From positions 23,424-87,423 of the forward strand of contig JAUIJD010000017.1 of assembly GCA_030431475.1 (NCBI GenBank): a stretch of 64,000 bases of DNA, written 5' to 3'. This DNA is from Verrucomicrobiia bacterium (lineage in GTDB: Bacteria; Verrucomicrobiota; Verrucomicrobiia; Verrucomicrobiales; Akkermansiaceae). A model generated the notes under the pieces. That model did no database searches. It was not told the origin of the DNA and was given only the letters and a program-made list of their open reading frames with translations. The position numbers and the translations under genes are program-made. Positions 43,943-52,470 of the stretch are shown here, in pieces; position 1 is the first letter of the stretch, and every line of letters begins with the position of its first letter.

Positions 43943-45094
43943 TCAGTTCTGGAGATCCGTGATCAGCGGCTTGAGCACCCGATCCGGGTCGTCGCCAACG
44001 GTCTTCACGTGGAAGGCGGTGTTGCCGTGGTTGAGGAGGTGGCGCAGTCGCCGGAGAGCCGCGTAGGAGTAGCCGTCCCGCAGGTCGCTCAACCAGTAGA
44101 CCGTATCGACCTGGTGGACGACCACGAGTTCCTCGATGGCCTGCATCGTCCCGGTGGCGCGCCAGGTCAGAGAAAAACTCGGCACGGCGAGCTTGCAGCC
44201 GACCACCTCCCGGTAGTGGGGGCGGTCGAAGCTCCGGGAGATCTCCTGTTTGAGCGGCTGGATGAAGCTCTTCGTGCTTCCAGAGACGTCGAGGATGACG
44301 CCGAGATTCGCACTGTAGAGGTACGATCCGCCGACGATGCCGCTTTTCCGCTCCTTCTCGCCCTCGTTTCCATCGGCCTCGCGAAGGGCCTTCAGCAGCG
44401 CCTCGCGCTTGGTCTTCATGGCCACGCGGAGGGTTTCGGCGGAGGCGGGGGAGAGCGGGCCCGAGGTCTCGAAACCGTCACCGAGTTCATGCCCGAAGAT
44501 GGGGAGGAAGAGTGACTTCCTCTGCTCGAGCAGCGCGTCGAGCTCAGCACGCCGTTCCGCGACCTCCTGCTCGTCGGGAGTCCCGAAGCCCTCCTCTCGG
44601 GCGATCTCCCTCTGGAGCCGCTTGATCTCCCGCTCGAGCTTCCTGCTCACCTTCCTGTAGAGGTCGGCGAGATCTTCCTCCTTCATGAAAAGATCCTTGT
44701 GGCGTCGCTCGTCGGTATCGCCTCCCGCCGGGCGCAACAGGTCCGCCCAGATGCGCCGCTTCTCACCCACGAGGATCCCAGCCCGGAGCTCAAGGGCACG
44801 TTTCGCCTCCGATCGCGTCAGGCCCACGGCATCCATCGCTCCCGAAGCCTCCGGGCTCGGAGTCGCGAGCAGGGCCAGATTCCGCTCGAGTTCCATGAGA
44901 GTGAACAGGAACGGCAGATCCCTGGTGGCGTCCACGGCCACTTTCCGATCCTCCACCTGCCCTGCCTGCAGGAGTTTGAAGCGGTATTGAAGGGTTCGAA
45001 CCAGCCTCTCGTCGACCGGGACCGTCGCCTCCGCAAAGAGGGGCGTGACGAGATGCGACAGGAGAATCACAAGCGGGAGGACCGGACGAACCAT
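43943..45094 (-). CDS. Secreted VWA-like protein with MIDAS motif and long coiled coil
   Basis: A 383-residue protein from the ATG at 45094 (signal peptide MVRPVLPLVILLSHLVTPLFAEA). The frame reaches 45211, but the extra residues lack support. Residues 30-245 are helical and charged, with strong coiled-coil heptads around 140-190 (RKLEREIKRLQREIAREEG). Residues 262-383 form a VWA-like Rossmann domain with DVSGS at 269-273, the D-x-S-x-S metal-ion-dependent adhesion site, and later VYWLSDLRDGYS and TAFHVKTVGDD. This type occurs in periplasmic proteins in Verrucomicrobia that bind metals or partners. Function unknown. It follows the SDR gene at a distance of 218 bases. Confidence 0.78.
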   Translation of the reverse strand: MVRPVLPLVILLSHLVTPLFAEATVPVDERLVRTLQYRFKLLQAGQVEDRKVAVDATRDLPFLFTLMELERNLALLATPSPEASGAMDAVGLTRSEAKRALELRAGILVGEKRRIWADLLRPAGGDTDERRHKDLFMKEEDLADLYRKVSRKLEREIKRLQREIAREEGFGTPDEQEVAERRAELDALLEQRKSLFLPIFGHELGDGFETSGPLSPASAETLRVAMKTKREALLKALREADGNEGEKERKSGIVGGSYLYSANLGVILDVSGSTKSFIQPLKQEISRSFDRPHYREVVGCKLAVPSFSLTWRATGTMQAIEELVVVHQVDTVYWLSDLRDGYSYAALRRLRHLLNHGNTAFHVKTVGDDPDRVLKPLITDLQN

Positions 45095-45330
45095 GGCCCA
45101 GTCTATTCGTCGGCCGCGCGTCCGGACGAGAACGAACTCGCCGACCGGCCGCGTGCCTCCCGCCTGTCCCCATTTCCGGCCTTCCCCTTTTCCACAGCAG
45201 CGTGGGATCATTTTAGCCCGGAGGGCCGACGGTGTCGGGGCGAACTCCGATCAGCCTTGAGACCGAGTGCTGCCCTCGCGCAGCCACTGGATGGCCCGGA
45301 ACGCCATACCGGTCTGGCCCTTGGCCCGAT

Positions 45331-45354
45331 GCATTTCTCATTGGTGAGAAATGC
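45331..45354. repeat. Perfect hairpin downstream of the protease relic
   Basis: GCATTTCTCA-TTGG-TGAGAAATGC is a ten-base perfect stem with a four-base loop. The right half is echoed by AGAAATGCAG, which occurs twice in the following 20 bases (45348-45368). It lies just past the stop of the relic gene on the minus strand and may have been its terminator, although no T-tract follows. Confidence 0.6.
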
Positions 45355-45357
45355 AGG

Positions 45358-45640
45358 TTAGAAATGCAGCCAGAGTTTTTGCGCCGAGTAGTCGATCATC
45401 GCGTGGACCTCGCGGAAGGAGATCCGAGCCCAGTAGACCCTCCTCCTTCTTCCCGGTCTCCGGCAGACTCATCACGATGAAACCCAGGTCGGTGCCGTCG
45501 GCCCGCCGAAGCGGCAGTCGTCAGAACTCGTCTCGCCCTCCACCGTCGCTCCCCCACCGAACCCGGCGACCTTCACCGCCGAAGGGCGGACGTCGAGGCC
45601 CAGCTCTTTCGCCGTGCCCAGGACCATGATTGAAGCCATC
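45358..45640 (-). pseudogene. Frameshifted relic of a retropepsin-like aspartic protease
   Basis: Three minus-strand frames together read like the second half of a bacterial retropepsin-like protease. Frame 1 gives ASIMVLGTAKELGLDVRPSA then VKVAGFGGGATVEGE, the stretch that normally follows the active-site DTGA. Frame 2 gives GTDLGFIVMSLPETG and GLLGSDLL, where family members have GLLG.DFL. Frame 3 gives EVHAMIDYSAQKLWLHF and a stop at 45358, the usual end. At least two frameshifts separate the pieces, and the DTG active site and N-terminal half are missing; a family A repeat lies where the 5' part should be. Family assignment is by motif only. Confidence 0.6.
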
Positions 45641-45723
45641 GCCCGCCCTCCTGCCCCTCCTCGAAGGGTCGATGACATCGGGGGCGATGAGGGGAAGATG
45701 CGCGACGGGGGTCGCGCGGTCCG

Positions 45724-45760
45724 GATGGGGCAGCGGGATGCCATCCCGCTTTCGCCATTC
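45724..45760. repeat. Dispersed palindromic repeat family A, copy 5 (variant)
   Basis: GATGGGGCAGCGGGATGCCATCCCGCTTTCGCCATT keeps the GCGGGAT/ATCCCGC palindrome with a changed loop (GCC) and flanks (GGGGCAGCGG for GGGGAGAGCGG). It lies upstream of the protease relic, about where that gene's 5' part is missing. Confidence 0.65.
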
Positions 45761-46220
45761 GGTCGAAGTCGAGGCGCTCCCGAGCTGAGATCACGGCACC
45801 CGTCCGGGTGATCCGCTCACGGCAGGACCGGGCGTTCAACGAGGCCGCCAGGTCGCCGGGCCGAAGCCGGTGAGGGAACGCAGCCTCGCAGGGAGGGCCC
45901 AGATCGGATCGAGGAAGATTTCGGATCCTGTGGAAACAGGAGAAGGCGGAGTGGCTGCCAGCAGAATCGGGGTTGGGGGGAAGAAGAGGCACGACTGAAG
46001 TCGTGCGGTCAGATCTGCGGCGTCCCAGGACGCCCTCGCACGATCGCAGGCGGATCGCTAAGGTCGCTTTTCAACGGAATCGTTGCCTTTTCCTGACCGT
46101 CGATCGAAAAGGCGCCCACGCCGGGTCCGTAGCTCCCTCCGGCGGGTGGGCGTGTGGCGTTCGGCCGCCTCGCTGCCCGGCGCGCCGACCCCTTTCCCAA
46201 CGAACCCCATCCTTTCCACC

Positions 46221-48392
46221 ATGCCCGCGAAATCCCTCATCACGACCTTCCTCGGACTTTTCCTTGGGGGCTTGCTTCCGGCCCCGGTCTGCGCCCTCGA
46301 CCGGGTCTACCCCGACAAGTGGGAGTGGGCCTTCTTCCAGCAGGAGGAAATCGAGAAACTGAGATCCAAGGGCCGGCAGAAGCCGGGATCGGATTTCTGG
46401 CAGCTGGGCTCGGGCAGCATCGTCGTGCGGAGCAATGTCTCGGCCGGCCTCGCCGCCGAGTGCTACGTGCACGTGAAGCAGGCCCTGCCGCAGTTGACGC
46501 GCCCGCTCCTCCCTCCCTCGTCGACCCGGCCGTCGACGATCCGCTTCGTCGTGACGATCCACGGCACCGAAAGGTCGCTCATCGAGGCGGCGCCGGACGC
46601 CTACACCTCGGAGGGCTTCTCCCACCTCACCCTCTCGGACGACGGGGTGGCGGTGGCGGAGATCCACCTGCTCAGTGACTGGGACATCCACCCCGGGGCC
46701 GCCAACAACCTCGCCGAATGCGTCGACGTCGGCATCCTGCAGCGCCACCTGGCCCGGATGATCCTCCAGATGTGGCAGCCCAAGCAGCCCTTCCCGCCCT
46801 TCTTCGCGGAGGGCTACACGAGCTACTACGAGGTCTTCGACGTCCACGAGAAGCAACCGGCGATCCCCGGCAGCTCGCGGGCCCTTTTCAAGCGGGCCTT
46901 CGTCGAGGCCATCGTCGACCAGAAGACGTTCCGCCCCTCGCTGGCCGGGCTGCTGCAGCTCGATGCCAAGGCCTTCGAGCGTTCCGAGGAGCTCAACGGC
47001 GCCCTGGCCAACCACTTCATCCAGTTCGTCATGGCGAAGGAGGAACGACGCAAGTTCCTCCATCAGGCGCTCGCCCACCTGAAGGACGGCGGCCGGATCC
47101 GACCGGAATCCATCGCCTCCATCGAGCAGGAATGGCATCGCCACCTCTACCGCACGCTGTCCCGCTCGCAGCTCGTCCTCTACACCGACTACCCCACGAA
47201 GGCCGGGGTCCCCGGTGCGGCGTCGGTTTCCAAGATCTCCAACTACGGCAACCGCCCGTCGCTCTTCCTGATCCCCTCCAAGGGCGGTGTTCACGACCTC
47301 GCGTGGTTCGGCGACGGCGCCGTCCGCTTCCTGCGATGCGACGCGGAGGGACGGAAGATCGGCGAGTTCTCCCCGTCCTTCGCCAAGGACGCGCGAGGGA
47401 TCCTCGGCGCGACCCGCCTTCCGGGCGACCGCGGCTACGCGTTCGGCTACTCGCACGACAATGCCCACGGCGACGGCGCCACCGAGTTCTGGGTGGCCGG
47501 GGTCGACATGGACGGCGGCGAGATCTTCAACACCCGCATCTTCGGCGACCAGAGCCTGAAGGTGGAGAAATCCAAGGGGGGACCCGGCGGGGCCGGCACC
47601 GCCCGCATGGTCTACAACGAGCAGGCCGGGCACATCGGCTTCTACCTCGCCCACAACATGCTGTGGGGCGACGGCGTCCGCCACCAGGCCGGCTTCGTCG
47701 GCTTCATCTCGCCCAAGGGAAAACGGCTGCCGGGTGGCAACGGCTGGTTCTACAGCCACAACTTCGACCAGCGGATGATCGTCGCCGGCGGCGACTTCTA
47801 CACGCTCGCCCACGGCGACGCCTATCCGCGCGCCCTCGGCTTCGCCCGCTGGTCCGGCAGCGGCGGCAAAAAGGTCGCCGACACGACCTATCACACCATT
47901 CCCGGTGAAAGCGGCGACAACACGACCAAGTGCCAGACCGGCGGACTCGTGGCGCTCTCCGGCGGACGCTTCGCCGTCGTCTTCGCCACCGCCAACGAGC
48001 GCGAGGGCCACGACGTCTGCGTAAAGATCCTCGACGCCTCCGGCGAAACGACGAAGGAGCGCTGGCTGACCGAGCACGAGGAGGGCGGCCAGGGCGCCTA
48101 CCCGCGCATCGCCCGCCACGGCGACCACATCTTCGTCGCATGGCACGACAGCTCCGACTCCCGCGGCCTCCAGCAGATCGTGCTCGACCGCTCGCTGGAG
48201 ACCGTCGTCCCCCGGACCACCAGCCGGGACGTGAAGCTCTCGCCCTACGACGACCTCCACAACCTCGACAACGGCGCCATCGTCTGGGCCGTGCCCCAGG
48301 GGAGGAACAAGATCCGCGTCTATCGCATCGACCAGCCCGAGGTGCTCGAAGAGGCGCTGGTGAAGCGGAATGCGGCCGGAGGAGAGGGATAG
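46221..48392 (+). CDS. Secreted gluzincin-like protein lacking HExxH, with C-terminal beta-propeller-like part
   Basis: A 723-residue protein from the ATG at 46221 (signal peptide MPAKSLITTFLGLFLGGLLP). Residues 30-330 resemble a peptidase-MA-like (gluzincin) domain: a beta-rich start, then helix VDVGILQRHLARMILQMWQP and FPPFFAEGYTSYYEVFDV, which matches the EG..YY segment that follows the metal helix in these peptidases. The metal motif HExxH appears as HLARM, so Glu and the second His are gone and catalysis is unlikely. Residues 370-720 contain repeated strand-rich units (FLIPSKGGVHDLAWFGDGAV, RYAFGYSHDNAHGDGATEFW-like, IFVAWHDSSDSRGL), suggesting a beta-propeller. Its ancestry as an inactive protease is inference. 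Function unknown. Confidence 0.75.
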   Translation: MPAKSLITTFLGLFLGGLLPAPVCALDRVYPDKWEWAFFQQEEIEKLRSKGRQKPGSDFWQLGSGSIVVRSNVSAGLAAECYVHVKQALPQLTRPLLPPSSTRPSTIRFVVTIHGTERSLIEAAPDAYTSEGFSHLTLSDDGVAVAEIHLLSDWDIHPGAANNLAECVDVGILQRHLARMILQMWQPKQPFPPFFAEGYTSYYEVFDVHEKQPAIPGSSRALFKRAFVEAIVDQKTFRPSLAGLLQLDAKAFERSEELNGALANHFIQFVMAKEERRKFLHQALAHLKDGGRIRPESIASIEQEWHRHLYRTLSRSQLVLYTDYPTKAGVPGAASVSKISNYGNRPSLFLIPSKGGVHDLAWFGDGAVRFLRCDAEGRKIGEFSPSFAKDARGILGATRLPGDRGYAFGYSHDNAHGDGATEFWVAGVDMDGGEIFNTRIFGDQSLKVEKSKGGPGGAGTARMVYNEQAGHIGFYLAHNMLWGDGVRHQAGFVGFISPKGKRLPGGNGWFYSHNFDQRMIVAGGDFYTLAHGDAYPRALGFARWSGSGGKKVADTTYHTIPGESGDNTTKCQTGGLVALSGGRFAVVFATANEREGHDVCVKILDASGETTKERWLTEHEEGGQGAYPRIARHGDHIFVAWHDSSDSRGLQQIVLDRSLETVVPRTTSRDVKLSPYDDLHNLDNGAIVWAVPQGRNKIRVYRIDQPEVLEEALVKRNAAGGEG

Positions 48393-48492
48393 TCACAGTC
48401 TCCGCTGGACTCCGGCTCGGCCCACCGACCCCGGAAACGCCAAACCCCTGCCTCCGGCGAGCGAGGGGGCGGACATTTCGGTCACCGAGAAG

Positions 48493-50814
48493 CTACTTCA
48501 GCGAGATGACGACCCGGTCCAGGGTGCCGCTGAACTCGGCAGTGTCGCGGGTGTAGTCCTTCGAGACGGGGGTTCCGGTGTCATCGCCGACGTCGAAGGT
48601 CTCGGAGAGTGAAAAGGTCCCCGGCATGGTGCGGCCGACTTCGCCTTCCGCGACCTTCTCGCCGTTGACGAAGAGAGTCACCATCCCGGTGAAGTTTTCG
48701 CCGGCCTTGAAAACGGCTTTCAGCTTCACTTCGCCCGCCGGAAGGGCGGCGTCCGCCGTGATCCGGTAGCGATCCTCGTTGTAGGCGTTGTACTCGTAGC
48801 TCAGCCGGTTGTCTTTCACGTGGAACGTGTACCCACCGTACAGGCCGCCCGAACAGACAAGCACGCCCTCGGCACCGTCTTCCGGGATCTTCGCGAACGC
48901 GGTGAGCGTGTGATTCTTGTTCTTCACGGGGGGCGAGGCCGCCTCGGCGATCCGGACGGCGCCCGGGGGATAGAAAACGTATTCGTCCCGGATCGGCGCG
49001 TTGCGTGCATACACCGCGCTCAGCCGGGAGGCCACATCGTCATAGAGCGGATAGACGTTGTATTTCCACGCCTCCTCGTCCCAAGCCTGCTTCAGCTCCT
49101 CGAGTTTCTCCGGATGTTCTTCGGCGAGGTTGTTGGATTCCGAAAAATCCTCCGCGACGTGATAGAGTTCCCAGACGTCGTCTTCGAACGGGAAGGTGCC
49201 GCCAATCACCCAGGGCATCCGGCCAGCGTGGATGGTGACCGCTTTCCACCCGTCGAGGTACATCGCCCGGTTGCCGAAGAGTTCATAGTATTGACGGGTC
49301 CGCTGGTCCGCCGCGTCGGCGTCATTGAAGGAATACTTCATGCTGGTCCCGTCCAGCGGGAGTTGCTTGATGCCGTCGATCTCTTCCATGGGTTCCAGTC
49401 CGAGGACATCCAGGATGGTCGGGGCGATGTCGATGATGTGGTGATACTGGTCGCGAACCTCGCCCTTGCCCTCGATGCCGTCGGGCCAGTGAACAATGAG
49501 CGGATCCTGAATCCCACCGCGGTGGACGACCTGCTTGAAATAACGGAACGGCGTGTTCCCCGCCATGGCCCATCCGGCGTGGAAGTGGTTGTTGGTCTCC
49601 TCCAATCCCCACTCGTCGTACTTCTTGAGATTCTCCTCGAGCTCCGTTTGCAGGTTGTTGACCAGCAGCATCTCGTTGTGCGTCCCGGACATCCCGCCCT
49701 CACCACTGGAGCCATTGTCCGAGGTCAGCATGATGAGGGTGTTGTCCAGTTCGCCGATGCGCTCGAGGGCGGCGATCATCCGCCCGATCTCCATGTCCAC
49801 GTGATCGAGCTGCGCGGCGAAGGCCTCCATCTGGCGGGCATACATCTTTCTCTGGTCGGCGGTGAGGCTGTCCCAGGCGGGGATTTCTTTCGTCCGCTCC
49901 GTCAGCTTCGTGCCGGGCGGGATGACCCCCATTTCCAACTGCCGCTGGTGGATCATTTCGCGCGCCTTGTCCCAACCCATGTCGAACCTGCCCTTGTATT
50001 TGTCGAGATACTCCTGGGGAGCGTGGTGCGGGGCGTGCATCGCCCCGGGAGCCCAGAACATGAAGAACGGCCGCTCCGGATCGACCGATTTCTGCCCGGT
50101 CAGGTAGTGGATCGCCTTGTCGGCCATGTCGGTCGAGAGATGATAGTCAGGGTTGCCGCGTGCCGGCTCAATCGGTTCGTGGCCGGCGAACATGACCGGG
50201 GTGAAGTTGTTCGCGTCGGCCGCCATGAAGGTATAAGTGTGGTCGAACCCATCACTCGTCGGCCAGTAGGTGAAGGGACCGACCTGCTGGATCTGGAAGA
50301 GCGGCGTGTGGTCCCACTTGCCGATGGCGTAGGTCGTCCAGCCTTTATCCTGCACGACGCGGGTGATCTCCTGGGCGGTGAGGGGCACGAATCCCGAGTA
50401 GCCCGGGAATCCCATCGCGGTCATGGCATGGGAGCCCATCCCGATCGAGTGGTGATTGCGACCGGCCAGGATCGAGGCGCGGCTGGGCGAGCACAGGGCG
50501 GTGGTGTGGAAGTTGTTATAGATCAACCCATTGCCGGCGAGTCGGTCCATGTTGGGGGTCTCGGTCAGGCCCCCGAAGCAGCCGATGTGCCCGTACCCGG
50601 TGTCGTCGAGGAGGATGAGAAGCACGTTGGGGGCATCTTCGGGCGGCCTTGATTGTTTCGGCCAGGACTCTTTCGAGTCCTCGTATTTCCGGGCGATCAC
50701 CCCGTCGAAACCCGGCACGGTCTTGGTCTTCGGTTCCTGTGCCGCGGCGCCACCAAGGAGGCCGAGGGCGAGGACGGTTGAGGCAAGGCGGGTGGGGAGG
50801 CTTGAGACGTTCAT
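48493..50814 (-). CDS. Large PAS-like arylsulfatase with C-terminal beta-sandwich
   Basis: A 773-residue sulfatase from the ATG at 50814 (signal peptide MNVSSLPTRLASTVLALGLL, end AAAQ). The frame reaches 51093, but those residues overlap the divergent regulator gene. The metal ligands DD are at 70-71 in LLILLDDTGYGHIG. The active-site motif CSPSRASILAGRNHH with Cys108 is that of the Pseudomonas AtsA type, as are KWDHTP, GAMHAPHHAPQEY and LTSDNGSSGEGG. Residues 640-773 form an extra beta-sandwich (GGYTFHVKDNRLSYEYN, VTLFVNGEKVAEGEVG), common in this subgroup. Probable role: hydrolysis of alkyl, aryl or carbohydrate sulfates. It is divergent from an AraC regulator 49 bases away, its likely controller. 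Confidence 0.94.
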   Translation of the reverse strand: MNVSSLPTRLASTVLALGLLGGAAAQEPKTKTVPGFDGVIARKYEDSKESWPKQSRPPEDAPNVLLILLDDTGYGHIGCFGGLTETPNMDRLAGNGLIYNNFHTTALCSPSRASILAGRNHHSIGMGSHAMTAMGFPGYSGFVPLTAQEITRVVQDKGWTTYAIGKWDHTPLFQIQQVGPFTYWPTSDGFDHTYTFMAADANNFTPVMFAGHEPIEPARGNPDYHLSTDMADKAIHYLTGQKSVDPERPFFMFWAPGAMHAPHHAPQEYLDKYKGRFDMGWDKAREMIHQRQLEMGVIPPGTKLTERTKEIPAWDSLTADQRKMYARQMEAFAAQLDHVDMEIGRMIAALERIGELDNTLIMLTSDNGSSGEGGMSGTHNEMLLVNNLQTELEENLKKYDEWGLEETNNHFHAGWAMAGNTPFRYFKQVVHRGGIQDPLIVHWPDGIEGKGEVRDQYHHIIDIAPTILDVLGLEPMEEIDGIKQLPLDGTSMKYSFNDADAADQRTRQYYELFGNRAMYLDGWKAVTIHAGRMPWVIGGTFPFEDDVWELYHVAEDFSESNNLAEEHPEKLEELKQAWDEEAWKYNVYPLYDDVASRLSAVYARNAPIRDEYVFYPPGAVRIAEAASPPVKNKNHTLTAFAKIPEDGAEGVLVCSGGLYGGYTFHVKDNRLSYEYNAYNEDRYRITADAALPAGEVKLKAVFKAGENFTGMVTLFVNGEKVAEGEVGRTMPGTFSLSETFDVGDDTGTPVSKDYTRDTAEFSGTLDRVVISLK

Positions 50815-50854
50815 GGATACTCGGGATGACCGTTTATGATTGTTGCTTGGGCGT

Positions 50855-50860
50855 GGGAGG
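50855..50860 (+). promoter_or_regulatory. Shine-Dalgarno site that decides the AraC regulator start
   Basis: GGGAGG is followed by three bases and the ATG at 50864. The frame also opens at a TTG at 50840, but that codon has no ribosome site. The spacing is short, which is tolerable, and the ATG gives a better N-terminus. Confidence 0.6.
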
Positions 50861-50863
50861 GCT

Positions 50864-51856
50864 ATGCAGAAACGGCAAATGCGTCGCGAAATCCACGGAC
50901 GCCGACAGTTCGGTGAGATTCGGTCGCGCGAAATTGGCGAATATACCGATACCCTCACCGGAGTCTGGGACGTGGAAAGTTGCCAGCTGGGACCTTCGAA
51001 GATGGAATCGAACACCCGTTTCGTGACCGATGGCGGTGCACTGCTGTATCGAGAGCAGGTCGGGATGGAAGTCCTCCTGCGGGGTGCCCTCAATGGGGAC
51101 CACTTGGTCTTCGGGATCCCCGACGAGCGATCGCGCTCGGGCCGCTGGCAAGGGCAGGCCTATCCGGAGGGAGCATTGATCTGCATCAAGGCGGGCGTGG
51201 CTCTCGACCTGGTCTTCCCCGCTGCTTCAATCGTCACGGTGGCGGTCCTGCCGGCAGGGACTGCCGCCGCACGGATCGCAGCGCTGAGCGGGCGGTGCGC
51301 CGCGGGTTTGTTGGATCGGAAGGACATCTTCCTCGAAGTCGGCACGCGAGGTCTCCGGGCCTTGTCGCGGCGCTGGCACAAGACCCTGCTCCCTTCCGGA
51401 TCCCGACCCGGGCGCCCTCTCGTGGACGAACTCGTGGACGCCCTCGTCTCGACGCGGGTCGAGCAGGCGGAGTTCGTCCAGCCCCCGCTTCGAGCGGCGA
51501 GACGGACCTTCCGGCGGGCCATGGCGCATTGCGAGGAGCATGGATTCGAGTGTCGTCCCGAGCAACTCGCGTGGGAAACAGGCGTCTGCGTACGGACCCT
51601 GCGGGACGCCTTCCGACGCTGCACCGGCAAGTCTCCCTCACGTTTTCTCCGATGCCTCCGGCTCCGACAAGTCCGGGAGCGACTCCTCGACCTCGGACCC
51701 GGTGAAACCACCGTGACGGACGAAGCGGTCGCGATGGGATTCACGGAACTCGGCCGTTTTTCGGGGGAGTATCGAAGAGTCTTCGGCGAGCTCCCCTCGG
51801 CAACGCTTCGACGGGGACGACTCCGGAAAGGCATCGTGATGAAGGGACCGCGGTAG
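50864..51856 (+). CDS. AraC-family regulator divergent from the sulfatase
   Basis: A 330-residue regulator from the ATG at 50864. Residues 1-210 form a sensor domain of the AraC-arabinose-binding-like or cupin type (DGGALLYREQVGMEVLLRGA, FGIPDERSRSGRWQGQAY). Residues 225-325 hold the double helix-turn-helix: PEQLAWETGVCVRTLRDAFR, then DEAVAMGFTELGRFSGEYRR and VFGELPSATLRRGR. The 49-base spacer to the divergently oriented sulfatase gene suggests local control of that gene, possibly together with its own (inference). The cognate signal is not evident. No partner kinase is present. Confidence 0.88.
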   Translation: MQKRQMRREIHGRRQFGEIRSREIGEYTDTLTGVWDVESCQLGPSKMESNTRFVTDGGALLYREQVGMEVLLRGALNGDHLVFGIPDERSRSGRWQGQAYPEGALICIKAGVALDLVFPAASIVTVAVLPAGTAAARIAALSGRCAAGLLDRKDIFLEVGTRGLRALSRRWHKTLLPSGSRPGRPLVDELVDALVSTRVEQAEFVQPPLRAARRTFRRAMAHCEEHGFECRPEQLAWETGVCVRTLRDAFRRCTGKSPSRFLRCLRLRQVRERLLDLGPGETTVTDEAVAMGFTELGRFSGEYRRVFGELPSATLRRGRLRKGIVMKGPR

Positions 51857-52172
51857 GCCGGCCTCTTGAGCATGGGGGCTGTCCAATCGACTCCCGGAAG
51901 CCGCGGGGCTGGACTACCATGGATCGGCGCTTGCCAACCGGCCTCAGCTCGTTGTTCGCGAACGCGTTGCATGCGGACACCGGACCCTGAAACACGTTGA
52001 GCAATCCGCATTGCCAACCGAGAGGCCAGAGAGGCCGGACCGGGAGAGGGCCGAAACGCGCCCCGAGCTGGTGAACACCGAGCGTCTTCGTGAACGCCTC
52101 GCCGGTGGCGACGCGGAAATGCGTCGAAATCAAAGGATCCAAGCCACTTCAGGCGGCTTCGCGCTCGAAGCA
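51857..52172. other. Gene-less stretch of unexplained sequence
   Basis: These 316 bases before the terminator of tRNA-Glu lack a supported gene. A minus-strand frame (51741-52142, 133 residues) is open but overlaps the regulator's 3' end and has neither a signal peptide nor a recognised domain. The sequence has TTGCCAACC twice (about 51932 and 52010) and a six-base hairpin CGACGC-GGAAAT-GCGTCG near 52105. It could be a structured RNA or a decayed element, but nothing decides. Confidence 0.35.
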
Positions 52173-52200
52173 AGAAGGCGCTTCCCGGAGGAAGCGCCTT
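52173..52200 (-). terminator. Stem-loop downstream of tRNA-Glu
   Basis: AAGGCGCTTCC (52175-52185), loop CGGA and GGAAGCGCCTT (52190-52200) pair perfectly over eleven bases. On the minus strand the stem comes 14 bases after the end of the tRNA and is followed by CTTGCTT, a weak T-rich tail. This is the expected place for the tRNA transcript terminator. Confidence 0.75.
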
Positions 52201-52214
52201 CAAAAGCGAGCGAG

Positions 52215-52289
52215 TGGCATCCCGTAGGGGAGTCGAACCCCTGTTGCCGGAATGAAAATCCGGAGTCCTAACCACTAGACGAACGGGAC
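52215..52289 (-). tRNA. tRNA-Glu (UUC)
   Basis: The minus strand reads GTCCCGT at the 5' end and ACGGGAT at the 3' end of the acceptor stem, giving six normal pairs and a G1-U72 wobble. The D arm carries TCTAGTGGTTAGGA. The anticodon arm CCGGA-TTTTCAT-TCCGG has the anticodon TTC, that is UUC for glutamate. The T arm is AGGGG-TTCGACT-CCCCT. The discriminator is G, and the CCA end is encoded (52215-52217). The gene stands alone, divergent from transketolase. Confidence 0.96.
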
Positions 52290-52470
52290 GTGTCACTCGG
52301 GGCGCCTGCTGCCGCAGGCGCGGGCGCGCAAGATAGAAATGGGCTCCGAGCTGACAAGGACAAAATGGCCGTTTTTTGAAAAACTGCGCGTTGGTGCCGG
52401 AACTGAGCTTGCCACCGGACCCCCGATCCTTACCCTGCCGCGCCTGTCGGACAAATCTCCGCCATTCGCT

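Larger units (their letters stand above)
45095..46220. other. Gene-poor stretch with a pseudogene, hairpin and repeat
   Basis: This 1.1-kb interval between divergent genes holds no intact gene. It contains a perfect ten-base hairpin (45331-45354), the aspartic-protease relic (45358-45640), a family A palindrome variant (45724-45760), and about 450 bases of GC-rich sequence before the next start in which I see nothing. Promoters for the flanking VWA and gluzincin-like genes should lie near the two ends. Confidence 0.6.

Noticed and set aside
46071..48260. A 729-residue minus-strand open frame opposite the gluzincin-like gene
   Set aside because: The opposite strand has a signal peptide and domain-like structure; this frame is low-complexity (GVEDLYAD, RRRGRR-like text), as expected for a GC-rich shadow.
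51741..52142. A 133-residue minus-strand open frame between the AraC regulator and tRNA-Glu
   Set aside because: It overlaps the regulator's 3' end, lacks a signal peptide, ribosome site and known domain; kept only as part of an unexplained stretch.
52339..52470. Extended N-terminus of transketolase
   Set aside because: The family N-terminus begins at the ATG at 52471; the upstream part shows no conserved segment.
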